From assembly GCF_029168945.1 (NCBI RefSeq), contig NC_083603.1:50664406-50728405 (forward strand): 64,000 nt of DNA. Reading direction: 5' to 3'. The position numbers and the translations under genes were made by a program. The notes under the pieces are model-generated. The model was not told where the DNA came from, did no database searches, and was given only the letters and a program-made list of their open reading frames with translations. Below are positions 48,371-62,817 of the stretch, piece by piece; the first letter of the stretch is position 1; each line of letters starts with the position of its first letter. The stretch is from Cannabis sativa (lineage: Eukaryota; Streptophyta; Magnoliopsida; Rosales; Cannabaceae).

Positions 48371-49875
48371 TGGTGAGATTTCAATGAGATTGGCTCGAAA
48401 ATACACTGCACTTGCTTTGCAAAACCAAATCAGATGGCAGTATGAGTTTTCGTTCTTTTGTGCATTTTAAGCAAGCATTGCTAGCTAAATAAAGTTGGAG
48501 ATTCTTGAAAAATTCACACTCTCCTCTTAGTAGACTGTTAAAGAAACGTTATTTTCCTTATAATTTTCCGTTATTCTACGCTAAAAAATTGGTAAAGATA
48601 GGCAGGTCAAATGTGGTTCAGACCCTTGGATTCCAGGCCACAATTCTTTTCTTCCAACTTATTATACAAGACCTCCAAATGAAATAGTAGCAAATCTCAT
48701 TACAGAGGAACGACAATGGGATGTTACCCTACTCAATATATATTATTCAGTTCTGGATGTAGATAAAATTTTAATAGTTCCATTGAGTTTTTTATCAAGC
48801 GAAGACAAACTTATTTGGCATCATAAAACTACCGCCATCTACAGAAGAAGTTGATCAATCTTCGACTTCCTCTTTGGCGTCGTACTCGTACTGGTGGAAT
48901 TTCTTCTAGTCTCCTCAATTTCCACAAAAAAAATCTTTGTATGGTGTTTTTTTCATGATGCACTTGTAGTAGCTACTTCATTGATTAGGAGGAAAACCAT
49001 TACCAATATACATGATCGATCTGCAACATGGCTTGGGAAATCAATAAGACATGCACTTTTTGGGTGCAAATATGCCCTGTCCGTTTGGTGTTCATCTTAG
49101 TTAGTTTTTGATTAGGACAAATCTTCTCTATGCATAAGGGTGATTATTTGGTTCACTTCTCTATTGTGTATTCAAAGGCTGAGATGGAGCAAATCATTTG
49201 TACTCTCTGGTGTATATGGATAGAGAAAAACCGTGTGATTCATGGGCAAGCTACTAAGCTTGCAAGGGTGCTTGCCTCTTTTTCCATCACTTCTTTTGAG
49301 CTGCAAAAGTTAAATACCATCCTGCAGCAAGTCCTACTCTGAGGCTATCTCCCCCAATCCATGTGCCCGTGCCATGGAAGCTACCGACTATGGGTGACCT
49401 TAAATGAAATGTCGATACAACTTTGGATGCAAATCATAATATTATTAGAGTTGGAGTTGTGGTTCGAGATGAGTATGGTCAAATAATAGCTACCCTCTCA
49501 AAGTCCACTATTAGTAATTTTGCATCACATGAAATGAAAGCGAAAGTAATGTTTCATAGTTTGAATTGGGTCCTTCAAATACAATTGCCAATCACACAAA
49601 TTGAGACAAATGCCTTAATGGTTTCAAATGCTTTGAGATCCTTTTTTTTTTTTTTTTTTTTGCAATTTCTTCTTTTTCAGCAAATCTTCTCTTAAGGATT
49701 TAATTATGGATATTTTAGTATTCTATCATTTTTCTCTAGTGTGATTGTTGTTTATATCAAGCATACAACTAATATGATTGCTCACAATTTTGCTAAATAT
49801 GCTCTAGGGATAGATGAAACTTATTTTTGATTGGAGAATATTCCTCCACCTATATACTCTTATAATAAATGATTC
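48371..49875 (+). pseudogene. L1-type LINE remnant (zf-RVT and RNase H)
   Basis: C-terminal part of a plant LINE pol, broken over several frames. Legible in order: SFRSFVHFKQALLAK and SWRFLKNSHSPLSRLLKKRY (48440-48550); a weakly preserved DPWIPG-like segment (48620-48640); EDKLIWHHKTTAIY (about 48800-48845); the zinc-binding HALFGCKYALSVW (49050-49090); IICTLWCIWIEKNRVIHG (49190-49250); and an RVT_3 RNase H domain with VVRDEYGQIIATLSKS, ASHEMKAKVMFHSLNWVLQI and a terminal IAHNFAKYALGIDETYF (49780-49830). A T-tract of about 20 at 49639-49660 breaks the domain. The reverse transcriptase core is not seen. Similar domains also occur as stand-alone plant genes, but the disruption argues for a remnant. 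Confidence 0.8.
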
Positions 49876-51001
49876 ACACCTTTAATTTATAATAGCAAAC
49901 TATTTTCCCTAAAATAAAAAAGAAAATAGACAAATAATTTTCTCACTTCATTACTACAATTGTAGAGTTTTTTTTGTCCCTCAATTTCCTTAAAAAAAAA
50001 ATAGACATGATTTTTTTTTTCTCAATTCATTACTAAAATTATAGAGTTTTGTTTTGTCCCTCAATTATTTAATTATTTAATTTTTTGTGTGGCAAAAATC
50101 TCCCAAACTACAACAATCATATAAAATGGTTGCAGTGCAAAAATCTATTTAACTAAAACTAGCCGAAATTAAGTTTATTAGTATTGAACTTACAAACTGT
50201 ACATATTTTTAAATTTGTCATTAAACTTGTATAAATACATTTTATATCTAGACTCTCAAGTCGTGCTATATTAACATTACATCAGTGTTACATTAGTACA
50301 CTACTTAAGAAAATAAACAAAATATGCCACATAAGTATTTTTGCTACTAAAAAAAAGGGTCAAAAACATCAATTGGGAATTTTTGCTACAAAAAAGCCTG
50401 AAAAACAACTCTCAAAGTTAGGAAGAAAAAAGCTATGATAATGTTTTCATTACAACAAATACAATATTATTCTCATCAATTAGTCCCCAACTATATAAAC
50501 ATAGGCTAATTCTCCCTCCAATGTCACAAAGAAAAGGTCCCAAGTTCGAAATCTCCAAAATCAAAATCAATTTTTAAAGCACATTAGATGAGATTTTTCT
50601 TAAGTAGTGTTCTGCTATTGCAATATACTCTCAAACTTGTAATACAACACATTACTTCCTATTATGATCCACAATATACACGGATTAAGAACATATGCCA
50701 AACATATAATAATAATAATAGAATAACCAAATTGATTTGCAAACCTCTCGTGAAAAATTCAAGATGATGTAACAATACAGGAACCATCAACCAGCAGAGA
50801 CATAATATATAATTCTTACCCTAACATGCATGAGATAGCTTCTTCATTTTTTAACTAAGTTCTTCGCCTAATACCCACCTAATCCTACAATTTTCGGGGA
50901 CTAAAAAACTACAGCAATTGCTATGTAAGTGTTCTAGAGGGGACTTGAACATCAGATTTTGTAAATAGCAAACCACATACATGAGATGGTTTTCGAGCTT
51001 C
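49876..51001. other. Intergenic DNA, nothing recognised
   Basis: AT-rich, with no supported exon or repeat end. It lies between the LINE remnant and the 3' end of the PRPK gene. A GGTCCCAAGTTCGAAATCTCC-like piece near 50537 recalls a tRNA-type B box, but no A box accompanies it. Confidence 0.5.
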
Positions 51002-52507
<1,506 letters not shown>

Positions 52508-52878
52508 ATTATACAATTTCGTGGTGTACTCAAACAGCTGCGAGTTTCTATTTCACAGGAATTAACAGAGAGAAGTTATGTTATGAGGGTACTTGTAAAA
52601 AAAATGCCAAATAAAAGTAATTAAGAAACTAATGTAAATTCAACTCAAACAATTCTTCCAAGAACATTTTTTTAGCAAAAAGGCTGACAAGCAAACTGTA
52701 AGATTAAATAAAATCGTGTAAATTCAGCTCAAACAATTCTTACAATAGCATAAAAAACGAGGGTGGCAAGGCAAACTGTATTTGTGTTGAAATCTATGCT
52801 TGTATTTGCATTTGCACTTTTGCAGGTACATCCAAAATTGAGAAAACAATGACATAATACAAGCAGAAACTACACTAA

Positions 52879-52954
<76 letters not shown>

Positions 52955-53560
52955 AACACATTGTATAGTTTCTTTGTTCATCAAACATAAGATAATATTC
53001 TTGTATATTATGATTTCAACCTGCAAACCCATAAAAATACTTACACATATATAAACAAATTATTATTATTTTTTTTCCAAAAAAAAAAACAAATAACTTT
53101 ACAACATAAAAGGGTCGCAAAATCAGTACCCACGCAATTAAAAATTCTAGAAAAATTGCAGTAAACTTTAATTACCAGCAAATCCAGCAAATTTGTCCCC
53201 AAAAAAGAAGAGAATAGAGTAAAAAGACAATAAGGTGTTGAGAAATAAAAAGACAATGAGGGAGGAGAGCTTGAAGACAGAGTACTCTTACCAGTACCAG
53301 TAGAAAGACAATGAGAAGAACTTGAAGTTGTCGAGGCCACGGAGCGAGTAAATTGGAGTGGAGGCTTCAGGATTGACCTTGATTGAGGAAGAAGAGGAGA
53401 AGACGATGATAAAGAAAGAGAGTTTTAGTGTTAGTTAATTAAATCTAAACATTATAAATATGAAAGTGAGATTATTAAAAATTGCATTACAGTGAGATGG
53501 GATTGAGACCTGAGAGCAAATCTATGGAGAGAGGAGAAGAAGAGATGAGCCGGCAGAGGC
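52508..53560 (-). other. 5' untranslated exon and intron of the PRPK gene
   Basis: From about 53560 the minus strand runs through a leader to a donor at GGTACTG/GTAAGAG (near 53290), then an intron to an acceptor just before the ATG (GAAATAG near 52550 or CTCGCAG near 52540). The leader exon has no ATG in frame with the kinase. The intron contains the (GA)n tract at 52882-52951. The assignment rests on splice-site form only. Confidence 0.5.
52882..52951. repeat. (GA)35 microsatellite
   Basis: An uninterrupted run of about 35 GA units, inside the probable 5' UTR intron of the PRPK gene. It is likely to vary in length between individuals. Confidence 0.95.
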
Positions 53561-53574
53561 TGTCTGTCTGTCTT

Positions 53575-53790
53575 TTAGGGTTATCGTCTTTGAATCGGGT
53601 ATGGTTCGGACCCGAATCTATGGCTTGGGTTTTTTAATGGGCAGTTTTAGATGAGCGGATACGGGCGGGTTTTATGTACCAACTACACCTTTTCCTTTTT
53701 TGCCGTTTAGCTCTCTCTCTCTCTCTCTCTCTATAAATATATATTTTATTTATTTATTTATTTATATTTTAAATTTTGTCTCTCTCTCTC
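53575..53790. promoter_or_regulatory. Shared bidirectional promoter of PRPK and SUO-like gene 2
   Basis: Only about 230 bp separate the two divergent leaders. A telo-box, TTAGGGTT at 53575-53582, lies on the PRPK side. On the SUO side are TTTGCCGTTTAG, a CT tract and a TATA box, CTATAAATA (53731-53739), about 50 bp before the CT-rich leader. The promoter part from about 53680 also exists in the other SUO copy, but the PRPK side does not. Confidence 0.6.
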
Positions 53791-54215
53791 TCTCACTAAA
53801 TTTTCTCGTTTTCTCACTCTAAACACTCTTGGATCGAAAGGTGGCCCGAAATCTGGACCTCTCGATTGGTATTGCTTTGTTGGATCCGCGCGTAGATTAG
53901 ATTTGATTGATTATTCGGCGGAGACGAGAACAACCCGTTAATGGTAGGAATTCGTGTGGCGTCAATTTAGGGTTTTCTTTTTTCCTTTTCTTTTGATTCG
54001 AATTTGTTTTGGGGATTAGGTTTTTTTTTTTTTTTGTTTGTTTGTTTAGTTTTTACTCGTTTTTGGCTGATTATTATTACTATTGTTGGTATGGTCGATC
54101 TAGGGTTTTGCTGAGTGCGAATTGGTGAATTTGGGGCGGGTGTGTAATTAAAGGGGCGGAGGATTGATGGTACTCGTTGGGATTATAGGTGGGATCGAGG
54201 CTGAAGTTGGGGAAA

Positions 54216-54245
54216 ATGCAAGGCTATGCATGGGAGGGAAGGTGA
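54216..54245 (+). promoter_or_regulatory. Overlapping 9-codon uORF before SUO-like gene 2
   Basis: Same as in copy 1: ATG ten bases before the main ATG, encoding MQGYAWEGR and ending with TGA inside the main coding region in another frame. Preservation in both copies is notable, although the shared coding overlap also constrains the sequence. Confidence 0.6.
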
Positions 54246-57200
54246 AGAGAGGAAACGGAGTCGGCACATGTGGACAGTCCCTACGCGTGTAGTTGCAGTC
54301 GATCGTTCTTCTTCGTCGTTTTCATCTTCACCCAATTCGCTGTACAAGGTTTGAATATTTTTTTTCATCTCCATTTATTATCTGGGTTTCGGGGATTTCG
54401 CTTTCTACATTTTGATCTGATTCCTGGTCTTCTCATTGTTTTACGGATGAGAATTCTCTGGATTGTGTGTTTAGAATCTGTTTTTAGCTTAAGTCAAGAA
54501 AATTAACACCATTTTTTTAAGTGTGCTGTTATGCAAATTGGGAAATGGGATCAATTAGCGAATTATGGGCGAATTGTAGGTGTGATGGCGAACAGCTAAA
54601 TTGATTGTAAAACTCTTAGTTGATGTTTGGTTGGAGGTAATGAAATGGAATAGAAAGAAAACAATTTTAATTTTATTCTCTTGTTTGGTTGCATTTTATT
54701 CCAATAGAATGCCCTCTCTATTATTTTGGTGGAATGACTTCCATTTTGAAATGGAAGAAAAGTCCATTCCAATGTAATATGAGAAAAAATTTAATTATTT
54801 TTTTTATCAATTTTTTGTATGTATTTTAAATTTTATTTTATTTTATTTCTATTCCTATTTTTTCATTCTTTCAAACCAAATGCTGATGGAATGGAATGGA
54901 AAGGAAGTACTTTCATTCTATTCTTTTGTTTGGTTATATTTTAAAGCATTGAAATATCATTCCAATATAATTCTTCATGACTATTCCATTTTGAAATGGG
55001 AGGAAATACTATTTCAAAGTAACACGAGAAAAAATGTAATGATTTTTTTATCAATTTTTTGTTATCTATTTTAAATTTTATTCCATTTCTATTCCTGTTT
55101 TTATTTTTATTCTTATGCTTTACATTCAAGGCCACCTTAATGCTTTAGGCGCTACTTTAGTTTTTTTACACGGATGTATATGGTAATTTTGTTCTAAATG
55201 GGCAAAAAACACTTTTTTTCCTCACTAAATGCTTTGTCTTGATGTTTTACTTGGCCTTTTAATTATTATTTTTTTTTTTAAAAAAATAATCCAAAGGTGA
55301 TGGTGAGGATGAGGGGTAGGTTGACGTGCCTATAAAATGTAAAATGTGAGGAATGATTTATAAGCTAAATTCTTCTTTTTCCTACTAGGTGTTTAACATA
55401 AAAATGGTGGCTTTAATCCATGTCATAGCATTTTATTTAGTCAGTCTATTGAGATATTGAGTTAATAGAGAGACTATAAGGGAGACTGATTATGGAAAAT
55501 GTGGTAATACAGCATGTATCTTCCCATATATTATTAACAAATAATATTAATAGCATAGCAATAATGAAATAGAAATTAACTTCCCCACATTTTATATACG
55601 TTGAGCTGTAGATTTACCAGTAATGTATAGGTCAATCCTCAGTTTTACAAATAAGTGTGATTGAAAGAATAGGATAAAAATTTATTGCATACATTATGGC
55701 CAGAAGCTGTAAAACATCTATTGATGTTGAAAAGCAGGGATTCTTCACGATTACATGCTACTGCTGAAAGCAGCACAATACACTATTGTTGAATATTCTA
55801 GATATTTGGGAGGGAGGGGAATCTGTGCATTTTGTATTATTTATTAGGAAGGGGAGGGGAATTTGTGCATTTTGTATTATTATGGGTTTATACCTTTACA
55901 TGTTCTCTTTCTCATAATATTGATTTGTTTCTGATTTTCTCCATAGGACGGACGGAAGATCACGGTTGGTGACTGTGCTCTGTTTAAGCCCCCACAAGAT
56001 TCACCTCCTTTCATTGGAATAATTCGTTGGGTATCAACAGGCAAAGATAATAAGTTGAAATTAGGTGTAAATTGGCTTTATCGTCCTGCTGAAGTAAAGC
56101 TTGGTAAAGGCATCCTATTGGATGCTGCACCGAATGAAATTTTCTATTCCTTTCATAAGGATGAGATTCCTGCTGCGTCGTTACTCCATCCATGTAAAGT
56201 TGCATTCCTTCCTAAAGGTGTTGAACTTCCAACTGGTATTTCGTCTTTTGTGTGCCGAAGGCTTTATGACATCACAAACAAGTGTTTATGGTGGCTAACG
56301 GATCAAGATTATATTAATGTAAGCTTAGGGCAGTCTTTCTTTTTTCTTGCTTTTTTCTCATAGATAGGAATCTTTTGATTGTAAGTAATGCTCTTTATTT
56401 TTGGCAGGAACGACAGGAAGAAGTAGATCAGTTGTTATATAAAACAAGAGTAGTAATGCATGCAACAGTGCAGTCAGGTGGTCGATCTCCAAAGCCATCA
56501 AATGGTCCAACTTCAACTTCACAGTTAAAAGCTGGCTCAGAGAGTAACCAGAACAGTTTGTCTTCCTTTTCATCTCAAGTCAAGGGGAAGAAGAGAGAGC
56601 GAATAGAGCAGGGCTCTGAACCTTTGAAACGGGAACGCTTTGCAAAAACAGAGGATGGGGATTCTGGTAACTGTAGACAGGAGAGTTTTTTAAAATTTGA
56701 GATATCCAAGATAACTGACAAAGGAGGGCTTGTTGATAATGAAGGAGTTGAAAAATTGGTGCAGCTTATGCTTCCTGATAGAAATGATAAGAAAATAGAT
56801 TTGGCTGGTCGGTCAATGCTTGCTGGAGCTGTAGCAGCCACAGATAAATTTGATTGCCTTAGCAGATTTGTGGAGCTGCGTGGTTTGCCTGTATTTGATG
56901 AGTGGCTCCAGGAAATTCATAAGGGGAAGATTGGTGATAGTATTGGATCGAAGGATGGTGATAAAGTAATTGAGGAGTTTCTCTTGGTTTTACTTCGTGC
57001 ACTTGATAAGCTGCCTGTGAATCTTGATGCTTTAAAAACATGTAACATTGGAAAGTCTGTGAATCATTTGCGCTCTCATAAAAACTCAGAAATCCAAAAG
57101 AAATCCAGAAGTCTGGTGGATACATGGAAGAAACGGGTTGAAGCTGAAATGAATATCCATGATGTTAAGTCTGGCTCAAATCACGCTGTCTCCTGGGCTG

Positions 57201-60200
57201 GGAGATCATCACGTCTACCTGAAGTTGGAAACAGACATTCAAGTGGACCGTCTGATGTTGCTGTAAAGAGCTCAGTTGCACAGGTTTCTGCTTCCAAATC
57301 TGTTTCAGTTAAGCTAGTCCATGGTGAGAGTACTACTAGGTCTGCTTCTGCCTCTCCAGGGTCTGTCAAATCAATTCCATCGCCTGTATCAACTGGTAAC
57401 AATATAAAAGATGGTCATTTTCGAAATGCCAGCGGTGGCATGTCTGATGTTCCTTTGACAGCCACTAGAGATGAGAAGAGCAGCAGTTCTAGTCAATCTC
57501 ACAACAACAGCCAATCGTGCTCTAATGACCATAACAGAGCTGGAGTTGTTTCTGGGAAGGATGATGCAAGAAGCTCTAGTGCTGGTTCAATGAATGCGAA
57601 TAAGGTGTCTGGTGGCTCTTCACGACCTCGTAAATCAATAAATGGATTTCAAGGCTCTCTTACAGGGAACCAAAAGGAAACTGGGTCTAGCAAAAGTTCT
57701 TCATTGCATAAGAACCCAATTTTAGACAAATCATCAAATTCTGGATTGACTAGTGACAAGCTTGAGAGGACTATTGTTGACGGGAATACTCATAAACTAA
57801 TAGTGAAGATTCCAAATCGTGGTCGCAGTCCTGCACAAAGCAGTGGAGGTTCATTTGAAGACCCTTCAATCAGGAGTAGCAGAGCTTCTTCTCCTGTGAT
57901 CTCAGAAAAGCCCGATGAATTTGATCCCGACTTTAAGGACAAAACCGATGCTTATAGAGCTAATGTTGCTTCAGATGTAAATGCTGAGTCCTGGCAGAGT
58001 AATGATTTTAAAGATGTGCTTACTGCTTCTGATGAAGGCGATGGATCACCCGCTGCTATGACTGACGAAGAACGCTGTAGGACTGTTGATGAAACAAAGA
58101 AGGTTTCAGAAGTTCCAAAAACTGCATCCTCATCATCTGGAAATGAGCATAAATCTGGGAATCTGCAAGAACCTTCCTGTAGTTCCTTGAATGCTTTAGT
58201 TGAAAGCTGTGTAAAGTATTCTGCAGGTAATGGATCTATGTCTGTTGCTGATGATCTTGGTATGAACCTGCTTGCCAGCGTTGCTGCTAGAGAGATGTCC
58301 AAATCTGATTTGGTTTCTCCAATTGCTTCACCTCAGAGAAACAATTCAGTTGAACCCTCCTCTACAGGCAATGATGTAAAGGTAAAAAATTTAGCAGAAG
58401 GGGAGCTTGGACAAAACAAATGCATGTCCACTGGTGTTGCTAATAATGAGAATGGGAAGCATGCTGGTGAATCTGATAATGTTGTGGCTAAGGATAAAGA
58501 AGATAAAACTGTGTTTCTGTCTGTCCATAAACCTACATCCGAGCACACCGGACTTGTAGAATCTCCCAGTAAGGATTTTCTGCAAGCTGAAGTCATTGAA
58601 GAAAGCAAAAGAAAGTGTAATGATGTCAGTTTAACTTCACCTGTGATCTCTGCTTCGTTGACAAGTGAGAAAGCTACAGACAGGGAAGGAGGCAAACCAA
58701 CTCAAGGGAAACCAATTGAAAGGGAAGTAAATACTGAGGACATTTTAGATGTTAAACCCAATGCAAGTGATTCTTTGTTAAATGAAAATAAGATCACAGG
58801 AGGCATAGTGAATGAAGTCAAGACAGAACATCTAGGAGGATTGTCTGTGAACCTTCAGCATGAAGAAGAAGAAAGTATAATAAAGACAGATAAAAAGCTG
58901 CACGTCTTAGTTATGCAATCTGACCCTGTAAAAGCAGCTTGTGAAGATCTATTGCCATCTGATTCTGGAAAAAAAATGGTTTCAGAAAAGGCCCGTGAAG
59001 TAAAGACTGAGAAGCCTGATAAGGTGGTTATTAGGAATCAAGTTAATAAGTCTGAAAATCAAAGAAATGAACCAGAAGGTAATTCTCTAATAACCTCAGA
59101 GAACCAGGTTGTAGGTGGCCTAAGTTGTAGTGTAACTCAACAAAGTAGCAACTCTTTGACGCATGACTTCAAAAGTAAAGAGGTTGAACAAAGTGTTGCT
59201 GTCGAGCAGGTTTCTAACAAGTGTTCATCTGCTTGTGATGTGCATGATGCAGAACAACTTCTGAAGTCCACGGATTCCAAGTTGACTGGTATGGAAACCA
59301 ATGAAGCTGGGGAGTGTGCATCAAAATGTGCAGTCGATGCTTCTTCTATCTCTGCTGTTGGGGGGATAGGTACAGATGCAAAGGTGGAGTTTGATTTGAA
59401 TGAAGGATTTAATGCTGACGATGGTAAAATTGGAGAGGTAAAAATCTCAGCACCTGGATGTTCACCTTCTGGTCATCTGAATAGCCCATTTCCTTTTCCA
59501 GTTTCTTCTGTATCTAGTTCCCTTCCTGCTTCAGTAACGGTGACAGCTGCTGCAAAAGGTCCCTTTCTTCCACCTGAGGACCTATTACGGAGCAAAGGGG
59601 AGCTTGGTTGGAAGGGTTCAGCAGCTACAAGTGCCTTTCGTCCAGCGGAACCAAGAAAGGTTGTAGATATGCCTTTTGGTGCTGTGAACATCTCACATCC
59701 TGAATCCACTGGTGGGAAGCAAGGACGCCCTCCTCTCGATATTGACTTGAATGTACCGGATGAAAGACTTCTAGAGGATATGACATCTCGGTGTTCTGCC
59801 CATGAAACAAGTTCTGCATCCAATGCAATGAGTAAAAGTGGTCGGACTTGTGATCAATCTACAAGTGCAACACCTTTTCGCAGTTCAGGAGGACTTGATC
59901 TTGATTTGAACCAGGCTGATGAGACTTTAGATATGGGCAGTTTCACAATCAACAATAGTCGTCGAACAGAGATTCCAAGTTTGGTAATCAGTTCTTCATC
60001 TAGAGGTATTTTAGATGGTGATGTAGGTGTTCGGAGGGATTTTGATTTGAATGATGGGCCTGCAGTGGATGAGATGAGTTCTGTACCAACACATTTTAGT
60101 CAACTAGCCAAGAGTAGGGCTCTATCCCAACCACCCGTTTCTGGTTTTAGGATGAACAATATGGAAGTTGGGAACTTCTCATCATGGTTTCATCCGGGGA

Positions 60201-60847
60201 ACAACTCTTACTCAGCTGTTTCCATCCCATCTGTTATTTCTGATAGAGGGGAGCAGCCTTTCCCTATTGTTGCAGCTGGTGGGCCACAGAGGATGGTTGG
60301 TCCCCCCAGTGGTGGCAATTCGTTTACTCCAGATGTTTATCGAGGTTCTGTTCTGTCAGCTTCACCAGCAGTGCCTTTTCCTTCTACCTCTTTTCAATAT
60401 CCAGTCTTTTCATATGGAACCAGTTACTCGATGCCCCCAAGCGCTTTCACTGGAGGTCCAAGTACGTTCTTGGAGTCATCTTCTGGCGGAAGGGTTTGCT
60501 TCCCTGCTGCTCATCCACAATTTTTGGGAACCAATGCCAGTGCGGTTTCTTCCAACTACCCAAGGCCTTTTGTTATTAGTCTCCCGGATGGTAGCAATAA
60601 TAGTAGTGGTGAGAGCAGTAGAAAATGGGGAAGGCAGGGTTTAGATCTTAATGCAGGGCCTGGAGGCCCAGAAATGGAGGCTAGAGATGAATCTTTTCAT
60701 CTTGCGCCAAAGCAACTGTCGGTTGCCAGTTCGCAACACCTATTGGATGAGCAAATGAGGATGTTCCAGATGCCAGGTGGCACTTTGAAGAGGAAGGAGC
60801 CCGACGGAGGGTGGGATGGCTTCAAGCAATCGTCATGGCAGCAGTAG
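54226..60847 (+). CDS. SUO-like BAH/TFIIS-N/GW protein, copy 2
   Basis: Coding exons 54226-54348, 55947-56318 and 56408-60847, phase 0 at both junctions, giving 1644 residues and a TAG stop. The order is as in copy 1: basic lead, BAH domain (42-165), GKKRERIEQG basic stretch, TFIIS N-terminal bundle (about 310-415), Ser-rich disordered middle, DLN motifs (FDLNEG, DIDLNVP, LDLDLNQ, FDLNDG, LDLNAG) and two GW motifs (LGWKG, GGWDG). BAH and TFIIS parts are nearly identical to copy 1, while the middle (about residues 700-1150) has many substitutions and small indels, as expected for disorder. No frame disruption was found, so both copies are probably active. Function as a microRNA-pathway translational repressor is inferred from Arabidopsis SUO. 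Confidence 0.93.
54620..55110. mobile_element. MITE-like insertion in intron 1 of SUO-like gene 2
   Basis: Two similar segments (about 54620-54885 and 54886-55110) rich in TTTTGTTTGGTT, AATGGAATGGAA and CCATTTTGAAATGG words. The first opens GATGTTTGGTTGGAGG and ends in an inverse-like TTTCAAACCAAATGC. The shorter intron 1 of copy 1 lacks this sequence, so it arrived after the duplication or was lost there. Class is not determined. Confidence 0.45.
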
Positions 60848-60882
60848 GATCGTGTGTTAGTGATTCTGGTGACAAGAAACTT

Positions 60883-61357
60883 GTAAGTTGCTAAATGTAA
60901 TTCTTACTGCAGTGTGCAAGGCTGTTGATTTAATATTTTATTGAATCAGCTGTCAACCTCTTGAAATTGTCTTTAGTCAAATAATATAATCATACGAAGC
61001 TTTCTTTACTGTTTCTCCTTGATTGGAATTTTCTTTAGCACAGCCCACCACAGGACTGCTTTTTTTGTTATTGGTTGATTCTGATGATTACAATTGACTT
61101 GTAGCCTTTCTGTGATTGTAAATTCTGGAAAGGGGAATGAATACATAGTACTCCTTGTTTGGCCCTAGATTCAACATAGATTTTTGTGGATAGGAAGAAT
61201 GTGGGACTGAAAAGGGAATTTTAGTAGGAAATAAATGAGAGAAGTCAAGACCATTCAACAATTTATTATTTCTGTTGACATGTATTAGCAAATAAGGAAA
61301 ATTTCTTTTCTTTCTTTCTACTCTGGTTGATATATTTTATTTTGAACTCAACTGCAG

Positions 61358-61399
<42 letters not shown>

Positions 61400-61547
61400 T
61401 GCTGAATCATGCGCATTCTCCTCTTTCTTGTACATCCAAAGGTTTTTCATCTTATATTTGGCCTGTTTAGTCTTTCGTCATAATTTAACACTTCCCCTTT
61501 AGATCTTTTAATTACTGGTTGATGTACTTGAATCTTTTATTTTTCAG
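60883..61547 (+). other. Probable 3' UTR intron of SUO-like gene 2
   Basis: Donor GTAAGTTG at 60883, 35 bases after the stop codon, and acceptor TTTTTCAG ending at 61547. The matching sites in copy 1 are at 12439 and 11791. The following untranslated exon (from 61548) is strongly alike in both copies. A poly-T run of about 36 at 61361-61396 lies within the intron. Confidence 0.6.
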
Positions 61548-62060
61548 TGATTTGAGGATGAGCATTTGCTAACCCCTGAGGTCATCATCTAACTTGTGTG
61601 CTTCTTGGGGATGGGTGGTAAGTGAGTTATTTCATGTTGTTCCTAGTCTTTGACCCCCACCTCTTTGCTGTATCAATTGTATCTGAAGGGAATTTGTTTG
61701 GGTCGACAAGCTGTTGTTCCTTAAATTTGTTATGGGTGGCTGCAGATCAGTGTCCCTTTTGTAGATATTTAACTGTTCGCACACATACACTATTTCCTAG
61801 GAATCTCAAGATTGGTGCTCATACTGGTTTTAATGCTTCAACTTAATATACAATTGGAGCCAAAAGTATGTCCATTCTCAACCCTGCCAATAATGGAGGT
61901 TGGATTGTTTAAATATCTTTACCCAAAAGAAAAACACCCATCTGTATGTGTTTTGTTAATTTATTCTCTTAGTATCATATAAATATAGATATTTATATAT
62001 ATATAAAGCAGAATGGCGGTCAAATTTTGGCTCCTAGCTTTTCTTGACCGTGCAGTGTTC
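61548..62060 (+). other. Conserved 3' UTR exon of SUO-like gene 2
   Basis: Closely similar to 11290-11790 in the other arm (for example GGATGAGCATTTGCTAAC and CCTGCCAATAATGGAGGTTG). Frames inside are broken by indels between the copies, so it is not coding. The polyadenylation site was not located; ROP lies tail-to-tail about 760 bp further on. Confidence 0.55.
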
Positions 62061-62817
62061 TGTTGTATTCTTTCTTTTCTAATGGTAACCTCAAATACGG
62101 ACTAATCTGTAGTTTTGATCTGTATTTTATTTATGCTTGAATCCACACCTTAAGTTGGTGTTTGCTGATGCTGATTGTTTCTGTGGTAGCACTCCAGGAG
62201 ATGATTGATTCTGGGAAATATGCTTTAAGTTACTTCTATTCTATAGAAACCCTTTTGGATCTTTTGGTTGTTTGTGATACAGAGATTGGATTATCATCAT
62301 ATAAAAACGTCTTGTCAAATTATGAAAGTTTAAATATCACTTGTGCTTGTAGGATGATAACTTGTAAAGTTGTGTATTTGAGGGAGTGTTTTTTTGGCAA
62401 CACAAGGAATAGGTTCTTGCCTTGGTTTAATAGGAGGCCAAATGGCGAATAGTATAGTAATGTGCTAATGATAATCTAGTCTGTGTCATCTGTGTATGTT
62501 CTAATTGTAGATGAATTATATACTTATTTTCATTTGCAATAGGTACGAAGCTCCCTCTTATAGTGTTGTTGTGCTCAATAAGCTGAAATTAACTTCAATG
62601 AGAGGACAGAGGGCTTTTAGCCTCATTCTTTACAGTGGACTAGTATATAGTATATGCAAATTATAAGTTAGTGTCTACAAAAATATACTAATTTTTCCAA
62701 AGTTCTGTTTTTCTTGATATGAGCTTAAAAATAATAGAATAAAAATGAAAGCTGGGTTGGTCATGGACGATAAAAGTCACGTTTTGGCAAGCAAGAGCTG
62801 TGATGATGATACATCTT

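Noticed and set aside
50530..50560. GTTCGAAATCTCC as a tRNA B box
   Set aside because: No A box or acceptor stem in range.
52724..53032. Open frame with a long Ser-Leu repeat
   Set aside because: It is the translation of the GA/CT microsatellite.
60168..60644. 158-codon open frame within SUO-like gene 2
   Set aside because: Same strand but shifted frame within the main exon; no start context or family resemblance.
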